From NCBI GenBank assembly GCA_964443275.1, contig CAYUCE010000023.1:1-27352 (forward strand): a stretch of 27,352 nucleotides of DNA, written 5' to 3'. Within the stretch, counting starts at the first letter, position 1, and every line of letters begins with the position of its first letter. Source of the stretch: CAYUCE01 sp964443275 (lineage in GTDB: Bacteria > Bipolaricaulota > Bipolaricaulia > CAYUCE01). The notes beneath the pieces were generated by a model that ran no database searches, was not told the DNA's origin, and worked only from the letters and a program-made list of their open reading frames with translations. This document shows positions 15,682 through 22,977 of this stretch, one piece after another. The position numbers were made by a program, and so were the translations under genes.

Positions 15682-15949
15682 GAAATTTCCCCTGAAGTTT
15701 TGACATAAGCGAGAAACCGAGTCGCAAGTGAACAGAAACTCGCATAGCAATGTAGGGGATTCCCTCGGATGCCCGATCGATGCGATGGGGAGAGGATAAA
15801 TTTTTCTTGGAGCTTAAGAATCTGTTTGACGAGCGGAAGCGAGGAGTTATGCAGCGAGGAAGAAAATTTTATCCTCTTCCCCAAGCAAATATTAGAGCAA
15901 AATAGCTACTGAAAATACGGGAAGCTTATATCAAAACTTCAGAATTTCC
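15682..15949. mobile_element. MITE-like nested palindromic element
   Basis: The 398-base gap between divergent genes contains a 268-base stretch with terminal inverted repeats: CTGAAGTTTTGACATAAGC (15692-15710) against GCTTATATCAAAACTTCAG (15924-15942), one mismatch in 19, with similarity continuing outward. A second inverted pair inside starts GGGGAGAGGATAAA (15787-15808) and is matched by 15860-15882. No transposase is present. The 69-codon open frame across it on the minus strand follows from the palindrome and has no features of a real gene. Confidence 0.6.
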
Positions 15950-15958
15950 TTTTTTAAT

Positions 15959-15987
15959 TTGTCCCAGCGGTAGATCTGTTTTATAAT
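15959..15987 (+). promoter_or_regulatory. Sigma70-type promoter for the 16053 gene
   Basis: A perfect -10 TATAAT (15982-15987) lies 17 bases after TTGTCC (15959-15964; 4 of 6). The predicted start near 15994 precedes the SD-led TTG start of the gene by about 60 bases. Confidence 0.6.
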
Positions 15988-16052
15988 CTCATCTCGTGTT
16001 TATGTTAAAAGATGCACCGCCACTTAACTTACACAAGATAAGGAGGATGATA

Positions 16053-17336
16053 TTGGAAACCCTAAAGAAATTGCTCAGGTTTATGACTTTACTTTCACTG
16101 GGCTTGCTTTTTTCCTTCCCCAGTCATGGCAACTCAATAAATCCCCGCGTGTCTATCCTCTCTCCTATTAGCGAAAGCATAGTTAAAGGGCAGGTTGAGA
16201 TCCAAGTAGAAGTGGCCGATTTTGCCGATTTAACAGTTGCATTTGCTTATTTTGCCTACTCACGGGATGGTAAACATTTTAAAAGAATAGGATATGATCG
16301 AAATTCTTTCGATGGATTTAGCATAAAGTGGGATACCTCTAAATGTGAAGACGGCAAATATCTTCTTAAAGTTATGGTAACCGATACTTTCGGCAACAAA
16401 GCTTCTGCCCAAACTTGGGTGGTGATAAATAACCATCTACCGGAGAGGAGTGAAAACATCCACTCTATAACCGACGAACTAATAAAAAACGTAGGAACCG
16501 ACCTGGTCCAAGTGGGAGCTGTGTTAGGATTTTCCAAAAAAGAAGATGATCTTTTTGCACTCTTAAATAAGGTATCAGCTAAAATAAAAGAGGCCGGTCA
16601 AATTTTAGGAGCCGCTGCCCGGAGGTTAGTAAATTTTAGAGCGGACTTACCGGAAGCCTTCTTACAAGTTGCTCAAATAGAAAAAAGCCAAACAATAAGC
16701 GCCTCATTTGATAACCTAGCTATTTTATTTGACCGGGCCGCTGAAAGCATAAAGACTTTGGATAACGGAGATTTTAAAAAAGCCTTAGAAGATATTAGAA
16801 GTGAAATTTCTTGCCTGGCAAATATTACTTTAGCTGGAATTGAATTAACTCCCCTGAGGCTTGCCCGAAAGCATTTAGATAAGGTTTTATTTTTATCTAA
16901 AGAATTGGACCAACTGGTTGCGCAATCGGATCAGCGGATTGAGAAAAGCAAATTGGATTCACTGGTTGGAGAGTTTGAAGCGGCATTTTTCAAAATAAGC
17001 CAGGTTTTTAAAGAGACGGGTAGGTCGATCTCGGAGTCGGCCCCGCGCAAAGCAGCAAAATTCACCAGCTCAACGGGTGAGCCAATTAACTCCTATACCC
17101 AAGGGCAAAAACTTATCTTAGAAATCGCCGGTGTGAAAGATTTGAAATTCCAACTCTTCGATGCGGGATCGAGGTTGGTCTTTTCAAAATCGATTTTTGG
17201 CCATGAACTTATCTGGTCAGGCCTAGGATGCAATGGCCGGATGCTCCCGGTAGGCCTATACTATTACCAACTCTCCTTTATCCACCAGGAAGATAGAAAT
17301 GTAGAAATAGGCTGGTTAACAATATCACCAAAATAG
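16053..17336 (+). CDS. Secreted protein with Ig-like domain, helical middle and FlgD/T9SS-type C-terminal domain
   Basis: I choose the TTG start at 16053 because AAGGAGG ends 6 bases upstream and this puts the signal peptide (LLRFMTLLSLGLLFSFPSHG) at the N-terminus. The open frame extends to GTG 15996, which has no Shine-Dalgarno and lies at the predicted transcription start. The product is 427 aa. Residues ~30-125 form an Ig-like fold (SILSPISESIVKGQVEIQVE ... DGKYLLKVMVTDTFGNKA). Residues ~130-330 are helical. The last ~85 (LKFQLFDAGSRLVFSKSI ... LPVGLYYYQLSF) match the FlgD-Ig/sorting-domain pattern also seen at the end of the S8 protease. The function is unknown; the domain suggests export by the same route as the protease. 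Confidence 0.75.
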   Translation: METLKKLLRFMTLLSLGLLFSFPSHGNSINPRVSILSPISESIVKGQVEIQVEVADFADLTVAFAYFAYSRDGKHFKRIGYDRNSFDGFSIKWDTSKCEDGKYLLKVMVTDTFGNKASAQTWVVINNHLPERSENIHSITDELIKNVGTDLVQVGAVLGFSKKEDDLFALLNKVSAKIKEAGQILGAAARRLVNFRADLPEAFLQVAQIEKSQTISASFDNLAILFDRAAESIKTLDNGDFKKALEDIRSEISCLANITLAGIELTPLRLARKHLDKVLFLSKELDQLVAQSDQRIEKSKLDSLVGEFEAAFFKISQVFKETGRSISESAPRKAAKFTSSTGEPINSYTQGQKLILEIAGVKDLKFQLFDAGSRLVFSKSIFGHELIWSGLGCNGRMLPVGLYYYQLSFIHQEDRNVEIGWLTISPK

Positions 17337-17362
17337 ATAATACCAGGGGGGTAAAAAAGGCT

Positions 17363-18319
17363 TTGCGGCGAGAGTTTACCGAAAAGATAATTTCCGGCGA
17401 CCGAAAAATACATCTAAATATTGCCACCTCCCAATCCCAGCCGGTGGATTATCCCACAGTAATCTTTTTACCTCCGGCTGGTTGCCATTCCTACATGCCT
17501 ATCTCCTTTATAAAAAAATTTACAAAACGGGGTTATAACTTTATCGGCCTAGATTATCCTGGACATGGAAAAAGCGAGGGGCCTGCCGGCCATTTCACTA
17601 TAGAAGAGATAGTAAAAGCGGTTATGAAGGCTGGCAAATGGGCTACGGATCAGTTTGGAGAAGGTCTAGGTATTTTAGCCACCTCCATGGGGGGATTCAT
17701 TGGATGCTATACTTTGCTCAATCAGGAGAGATGGATCAAGGAAGGTAAACTAGAAAAAAGGCGCTTTACCAGTGCAGTTATTCACTCCCTGGCCTTTTGC
17801 CCGGACGACGTATGGGCCTACTGTCGTTTCCCGCTTTTTTACAAATCATTAAGAAAAATCTATATCCCACTTGTATCCTCTGTTTCAGCGAATTTCCTTG
17901 AGCGTTTTCCAGTTTTTGACCTGAGCAAGTACAGAATTATGTTCATCCCTTTCTTTATGAGACCTAATCCCGGTCAAAGGAGTGACTGGGAGCGATTTAA
18001 GAGGCTTTTTACTTGGGGCATAGATTGGCTCGAAGACCCGCTGACTCTTTCCTTCTACACCTTAGGAGCTTGCGCTTCTCTAACCGGTACTCAACCACCG
18101 GCAAAACCAGAAGACATCCCAGATCAAGTCTCGGTTAAAGTTCTGATTGCCACCGGCGACGGGATGGTATCACCTGAGTTTATAAAATCCCGTTACCACA
18201 GAATCGGCACCCAGAACAAAGAATTGGAAACCGTGAAAGGCACTCACTTCTTCATAAATAGCCAACCAGAAATGGCCGCCCAGACAATCGGAGATTGGTT
18301 TGATAAAACGTTAAAATAA
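17363..18319 (+). CDS. Alpha/beta hydrolase
   Basis: This 318-aa protein has no signal peptide, so it is probably cytoplasmic. VIFLPPAGCHSYMPISF supplies the oxyanion loop and LDYPGHGKSEGP is a typical strand-turn of serine hydrolases. The nucleophile elbow is ATSMGG with Ser108; the first small residue is Ala-Thr rather than the common Gly-x. Asp266 (ATGDGMVSPEF) and His295 (VKGTHFF) complete the triad. The substrate cannot be told from sequence; monoacylglycerol-lipase-like or carboxylesterase activity is possible. The TTG start has a purine-rich run AGGGGGG about 11 bases upstream. It follows the 16053 gene by 26 bases, likely co-transcribed, and converges on acyP. Confidence 0.85.
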   Translation: MRREFTEKIISGDRKIHLNIATSQSQPVDYPTVIFLPPAGCHSYMPISFIKKFTKRGYNFIGLDYPGHGKSEGPAGHFTIEEIVKAVMKAGKWATDQFGEGLGILATSMGGFIGCYTLLNQERWIKEGKLEKRRFTSAVIHSLAFCPDDVWAYCRFPLFYKSLRKIYIPLVSSVSANFLERFPVFDLSKYRIMFIPFFMRPNPGQRSDWERFKRLFTWGIDWLEDPLTLSFYTLGACASLTGTQPPAKPEDIPDQVSVKVLIATGDGMVSPEFIKSRYHRIGTQNKELETVKGTHFFINSQPEMAAQTIGDWFDKTLK

Positions 18320-18336
18320 TTTTCTGCAAGTCCTTC

Positions 18337-18609
18337 TTAATATCTTATTCGAAAGCTGCTATACTCACCGGTTGATTCTTCCCATTTTAGATCCACATTA
18401 TCCACCCGAGCCGATGAAGGTCCAGAGTGGCACCACTGGACCAATTTTTTGAGTTTCTCTTTCTCCCCTTCGGCCAGTACCTCTACTCTCCCGTCGGGCA
18501 GGTTCTTTACCCAACCGTTAACCCCCAAGCCTTGAGCTTTGGCCCGTGTATTGGCCCGGAAAAATACTCCCTGTACTCTTCCCGAAATGAAAAGATGAAC
18601 CCTTTCCAT
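18337..18609 (-). CDS. acyP: Acylphosphatase
   Basis: This small 90-aa cytoplasmic enzyme hydrolyses acyl phosphates such as acetyl or carbamoyl phosphate. The signature GRVQGVFFRANTRAKAQGL carries the phosphate-binding Arg18, and GWVKNLPDGRVEVLAEG carries the catalytic Asn36. Length is normal. It converges on the alpha/beta hydrolase with 17 bases between the stops. The ATG is preceded by GGAGG (18620-18624) about 10 bases upstream. Confidence 0.95.
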   Translation of the reverse strand: MERVHLFISGRVQGVFFRANTRAKAQGLGVNGWVKNLPDGRVEVLAEGEKEKLKKLVQWCHSGPSSARVDNVDLKWEESTGEYSSFRIRY

Positions 18610-18797
18610 TAAGTTTTGAACCTCCGTAGAAAGTAGGAGTTTATGAAGATGCTTTAGCTTAATTTATTTTATCATATAAATACCTTTTGCCCAAATTATC
18701 AGGACCTCCCCCAAAAAGCTCTCCAGAGGCTTTGGTTACATTAAATGAAAGAGGAAGGCTCGACACAGAGTAATGAAGTCCTTCAATTAATAGTTAA

Positions 18798-18832
18798 AGG
18801 GCGGGATGAAACGCTCGGTCACTTCCCGCCCT
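18798..18832 (-). terminator. Intrinsic terminator of the Ala/Ser-rich protein gene
   Basis: AGGGCGGGA (18798-18806) and TCCCGCCCT (18824-18832) form a perfect 9-base GC-rich stem with a 17-base loop, followed on the minus strand by TTTAACTATTAATT. It lies 20 bases past the stop of the large gene. Confidence 0.7.
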
Positions 18833-18851
18833 CTGCATCTATCGATTTTCG

Positions 18852-21800
18852 TTAACTAGTGGCGTAGGTATGATAAGTAGCCCACAGGATCATATCTTTG
18901 TTGGCTACGAAAGTAAAAACTGGGTTTTCCGAAAGTGGAGGAGGTTGAGGTCCTCCTTCCGTGCCGGTTGACCAACTGGTAAAGAACCAGTTGGAATTTC
19001 CGCAGTCATATGATTTGGGAGCCTGTAAAGTTATTTTGGTACCCTTATCCACTCTTAGGGGAACCGGGGTATCCCGGGATCCCAATCCATATATTCTAAT
19101 CGGTACCTGACACTCATGGGTATAGATCTTAAACCACGAATAGATCTTAATGGTTACTTTTTCAGAAGTTTCCGGGGTGACACCCTCAGTAGGTATGGTA
19201 ATTATCAGACTAGCTACGTGACATTCATCTTCATCGTAGAGCCCGTATTCTACTATATACTGAGAAGGCCCCCGACTGGGCAATATCCCCATGAAAGTTG
19301 CGCTTTTTTTCTCCAAGTTTAGACTGAATTGAGTATTGGTAGGAAGGTCACTCGCGATGAGTTCAGCTTCTGTTATATCTAAGTCCTCTATGACTTTTTT
19401 TACATCCGCAGGAAGTTGAGCCAGTGATATATTAAAACTACCAGTTTTTATCTCTTTGAATTGCCACCCTAATTCTCTAATTTTCTCCGGGCAGCCGGAT
19501 GGAGTTCCACCCCCTCGGCAAGGCTCCAGATACACGCTGCTCATGGAGGATGACCTACTACCACCGGCATCGACTACTTCGATTCTTAGGGTTACTAACC
19601 CGCCACCTGGCAAGTAAATAGGAAGTGTTCGGGATCCGCTGTCCGGTAAATTGTCCAAAGATCTTAAAACTCCGGATGGTCCTTCTATTACTATATTTAT
19701 CCTTCTAGGCGGAGTTCCTCCCCAGGAATCCCAAGATACTCTTAATTCATGGCTTACCTGAGTTTCACATATTACACCTACCGATACTTCTGTGTCGGCG
19801 TTTAATTCTACTCTCTCTCCATCTTCTTGGGGTGTTTCTTCTTCCGGATATTCAGGTCCTATCGGTTCGGGACAGAGCAGAATTCCACATTCCGGGTCCA
19901 CAAAAGACTCGGTCGAGGTTTGTATATCTGCGATTATGTCAACTGAAGCTGATGCGCTGGCGGCTGCATTTGCTACTGCCAAGGCGGCTGATCTAGCCTG
20001 GGCGGAAGCTTCAGCTGCCGCCTCAGCCGCTGCAGAAGCTCTAGTCCAAGCGTCCGCACAAGCTGTGGCAGATGCTTCCGCATTGGCCATTGCCACCGCT
20101 GCTGCTTGGGCATGTGCTGCGGCAGTCGCTTCAGCTTCGGCAATAGCGCTTGTACCCACTCTGACCGCAGCTTGAGCTTCGGCGAGTGCGCTGGCCGCTG
20201 CGTGTGCGGATGCGTAAGCTTGAGCTGCTGCTTCAGCAGCTGCCCCAACATAGGCGGTAGCCGATGCGTAAGCTTCGGTTACCGCCGTGGCTGCAGCATA
20301 GGCTGCCGATGCAGCTTCTGCCTGAGCTTGAGCCGCTGCCTGTGCGGATACAGATGCTTCGGCTTGGGCACTGGCTAAAGCACTGGCCGCTGCGTGGGCA
20401 GCCGCGTAAGCTTCTGCCTGTGCTTCTGCGGCAACTTCAACTTGAGCAAAAGCCTCTGCTTGTGCGCTTGCATACGCTTCGGCGGCGGCTTGGGCGGCTG
20501 CATGGGCCTCAGCTTGAGCTTTCGCGGCTGCAGTTAGACTAACAGAAGCATTGGCGCTAGCTTCCGCGAATGCGTCCGCTATAGCATTTGCTGCTGCGCT
20601 TGCTTCAGCTTCAGCTTGAACTGCCGCGCTTACCCCGCTTACCGCCATAGAGAGGTTTTCCTGGGTAACAGCATTCTGCACTTGTTTAAGTGCGGATTGA
20701 GCCTTGGCGTTTGCTTGAGCAGCAGATTCCGCACTGGCACTAGCCTGGGCTTTCGCATTAGCATAAGCTTCTGCTATTGCACTAACCTTGGCCTGAACTT
20801 CAGAGTATGCACTTGATGCCGCTTCTGCTTTTGCCGAGGCGGTTGAAACCGCCTGGGCCATCGCCTGAGCGGCGGCATTTGCAGCAGCCCTTGCGTCTGC
20901 AAGAGCGGATGAGGCCGCTTCGGCGTGGGCCCTTGCGGATGATGTAGCTTGAGCCATAGCTTCGGCCGCCGCTCTAGCTGCCGCTTGGGCATCGGCTCTT
21001 GCTTCCGCCGCAGCTTGAGCATGTGAACGAGCGGCGGCAACAGCTTGGGCCATTGCCTGAGCCGCCGCTTTGGCTTCCGCTTGGGCTTTAGCATAAGCAC
21101 TGGCACAAGCTTGGGCTTCAGAACTTGCATTTGCTGAAGCCTCTGCACTGGCACTGGCTGCAGCCTGGGCCTCAGCTTCCGCTCTAGCCCTAGCTCTGGC
21201 GAAAGCTTGGGCGGACGCTTCTGCTGCCGATGCCGCCTCAGCAGCGGCGCTAGCCTCCGCGCTAGCTCTGCCCAAAGCGATAGCAGCCGCTTGCGCCCGA
21301 GCTTCCGCCGAAGCACTTGCTTCAGCGATTGATTCCGCTATAGCTTGTGCAGAAGCGCTGGCACTGGCTGCCGCTTCCACTGCTGCTTGAACTGAACCTC
21401 TTATTTCAGTAACCACTTCCCCACAGGGAACTTGAGTAACAACTTGTTCTTGAAATTGTTCTGCTCTTGACCGGGCGGTTGCCGATGCTTCTGCTGCGGC
21501 ATTCGCTTCGGCTAAAGCTTGCGAATATGCTCTAGCCGCTGCCTGAGCTCTTGCTTCCGCTGAAGATACAGACATGCTCACATCTTCAACTTTTACACTG
21601 GCAAATTCAGACTCTCTGGCGGCAGCGCTGGCATAAGCTTCAACTGCCGCTATCTTTTCCTCAGAAGCAGAGGCAACACTGCTGGCCATAGCTTCCGCTT
21701 CCGCTTTTACCTTAGCACAAGCAGACGCAGAAGCATTAGCTCTAGAAAGAGCTCCAGAAGCCGCTTGAACGTTTGCATCTGCTTCCGCTTGAACTTTAGC

Positions 21801-22298
21801 TTCTGAAGTTGATGCGGATTGAGCAAAAGCACTTGCTTGCGATGCGGCTGCTGCTGCAGCTTGGGCGATTGCATTCACTTCGGCTTTCACTTTAGCTTCC
21901 GCTTTAGCTGCAGCGGATGCAGAGGCTTGTGCATTGGAGTAAGCTTCTGCAACCGCTTTCACGATGGCATCTGCGGTTGCCTCAACTTCGGTTTTGGAAG
22001 AAGCTGCGGCACTTGCTACCGATTCCGCTTTGGATAAAGCCAAAGATGCAGCAGACTGAATAGCTTCAATTTGATCCTCTACATGAGATTCCTGTTGGGA
22101 AATCGCACTAGCTGAAGCTTGAGCTTGTGAGTAAGAACTAGCTGCAGATTCAGCTGCAGATTCAGCAATGGCTAACAGATCGGAAAAAGGTAAAGTTTGA
22201 GTCTGTTGACCGGTGGCCTTTCCCACTAATCCAGATAACCCCAGCAAGAGCACACTAATAGTTAAAATAATTAACAGCCATTTGGACTTAAACTTCAT
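18852..22298 (-). CDS. Large secreted Ala/Ser-rich repeat protein with C-terminal Ig/InlB-type domains
   Basis: This is an 1148-aa protein. Residues 1-30 form a signal peptide (LLIILTISVLLLGLSG). Residues ~41-790 are almost entirely Ala and Ser with Glu, Gln and Lys, Ala filling nearly every second position. They follow a 32-residue (96-base) period, clear at 119-278 and 347-506 and from about 592 (AEAQAEAYAAAH-type starts). Two non-Ala breaks, at about 281-303 and 537-558, are 256 residues (8 units) apart and are followed by similar sequence. Residues ~800-925 look Ig-like. The end (FFTSWSTGTEG ... FTFVANKDMILWATY) fits a divergent InlB B-repeat. Likely a fibrous surface or extracellular structural protein; I do not recognise a named family. 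AGGAGG is 10 bases before the ATG. It is a monocistronic unit with its own promoter and terminator. Confidence 0.85.
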   Translation of the reverse strand: MKFKSKWLLIILTISVLLLGLSGLVGKATGQQTQTLPFSDLLAIAESAAESAASSYSQAQASASAISQQESHVEDQIEAIQSAASLALSKAESVASAAASSKTEVEATADAIVKAVAEAYSNAQASASAAAKAEAKVKAEVNAIAQAAAAAASQASAFAQSASTSEAKVQAEADANVQAASGALSRANASASACAKVKAEAEAMASSVASASEEKIAAVEAYASAAARESEFASVKVEDVSMSVSSAEARAQAAARAYSQALAEANAAAEASATARSRAEQFQEQVVTQVPCGEVVTEIRGSVQAAVEAAASASASAQAIAESIAEASASAEARAQAAAIALGRASAEASAAAEAASAAEASAQAFARARARAEAEAQAAASASAEASANASSEAQACASAYAKAQAEAKAAAQAMAQAVAAARSHAQAAAEARADAQAAARAAAEAMAQATSSARAHAEAASSALADARAAANAAAQAMAQAVSTASAKAEAASSAYSEVQAKVSAIAEAYANAKAQASASAESAAQANAKAQSALKQVQNAVTQENLSMAVSGVSAAVQAEAEASAAANAIADAFAEASANASVSLTAAAKAQAEAHAAAQAAAEAYASAQAEAFAQVEVAAEAQAEAYAAAHAAASALASAQAEASVSAQAAAQAQAEAASAAYAAATAVTEAYASATAYVGAAAEAAAQAYASAHAAASALAEAQAAVRVGTSAIAEAEATAAAHAQAAAVAMANAEASATACADAWTRASAAAEAAAEASAQARSAALAVANAAASASASVDIIADIQTSTESFVDPECGILLCPEPIGPEYPEEETPQEDGERVELNADTEVSVGVICETQVSHELRVSWDSWGGTPPRRINIVIEGPSGVLRSLDNLPDSGSRTLPIYLPGGGLVTLRIEVVDAGGSRSSSMSSVYLEPCRGGGTPSGCPEKIRELGWQFKEIKTGSFNISLAQLPADVKKVIEDLDITEAELIASDLPTNTQFSLNLEKKSATFMGILPSRGPSQYIVEYGLYDEDECHVASLIITIPTEGVTPETSEKVTIKIYSWFKIYTHECQVPIRIYGLGSRDTPVPLRVDKGTKITLQAPKSYDCGNSNWFFTSWSTGTEGGPQPPPLSENPVFTFVANKDMILWATYHTYATS

Positions 22299-22434
22299 TT
22301 AATTTCAACCTCCTAAATAAAAATATCTAATTATTTTTTTAAAATTTACCAATCGATAAATATCCCTCCTCATGCAAAGATAATTTACATAATGTATGAA
22401 ATATTATTTGTCCGCCGTTTTAGTAATCTGTATA

Positions 22435-22463
22435 ACTATACACTAATTTTTCAATTTTGTCTA
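22435..22463 (-). promoter_or_regulatory. Sigma70-type promoter for the Ala/Ser-rich protein gene
   Basis: On the minus strand TAGACA (forward 22458-22463) and TATAGT (22435-22440) each match 5 of 6 consensus bases, with a 17-base spacer. The predicted leader is about 130 bases. A repeat copy lies 19 bases upstream of the -35. Confidence 0.65.
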
Positions 22464-22481
22464 GCGATTATTTGACCTCAG

Positions 22482-22499
22482 AAAAAATACTCTAAATGG
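22482..22499 (+). repeat. Third copy of the AAAAAGTACTC-type intergenic repeat
   Basis: AAAAAATACTCTAAATGG differs from the 7289-7342 copies at two or three positions and keeps the flanking TTG(A)CCTCA before and TTGCCTC after. All three copies share one orientation. Confidence 0.55.
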
Positions 22500-22977
22500 T
22501 TTTATTGCCTCTCTGATCCACACCAGGATTCTTAAATTCTTGTAATTAAGCTGTAATTACTTAATAGCAGTTCAAAATTGGCTAATAGTCGTTAATTACC
22601 GCTCTTTCAAGGTCTTATCTGAGGACAATCTTGATTTCCTGTAGCTATAATTTTATACCCTATTTTCATGAATAGTTTCAAAACTTTTGCCAAGCAAGTT
22701 TGTAGCACCTGTTCAAGATGAGCAAATACGGCCGGAGAAACAGATAGATAGAGTTTGATATTTGATCGAAATAATGATTATCCTTAAAGCCAATTATAGC
22801 TGCGCAGGTTTACCTAAATAAAAATGCTGGAAAATAAACGGTGCCGTAAAAATCGGTAAGAGCTTTTTAATCCAATAATCTTATAAAGTGAGGTGATAAC
22901 GAGTAAATCCAGATTTTGCTACTAAGTGTCCAAGTTAGTTTTAAGAATCATTATCTTAATAACAAGGAGTGATTAAG

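Larger units (their letters stand above)
22299..22977. other. Long non-coding spacer between divergent genes
   Basis: These ~680 AT-rich bases separate the Ala/Ser-rich protein gene (leftward) from fhs (rightward). They hold the promoter of the former, the third copy of the AAAAAGTACTC-type repeat, and some TAATTA-containing short repeats near 22540-22610. I see no protein gene, tRNA or recognised riboswitch, and no convincing fhs promoter. Confidence 0.6.

Noticed and set aside
15675..15884. 69-codon minus-strand frame in the intergenic palindrome
   Set aside because: It covers the inverted-repeat element, has no ribosome-binding site and no recognisable protein features.
19792..22037. Many open frames on both strands within the Ala/Ser-rich gene
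   Set aside because: GCx-rich repeats remove stop codons from the other frames; the products are Leu/Arg/Gln- or Cys-rich low-complexity with no start signals.
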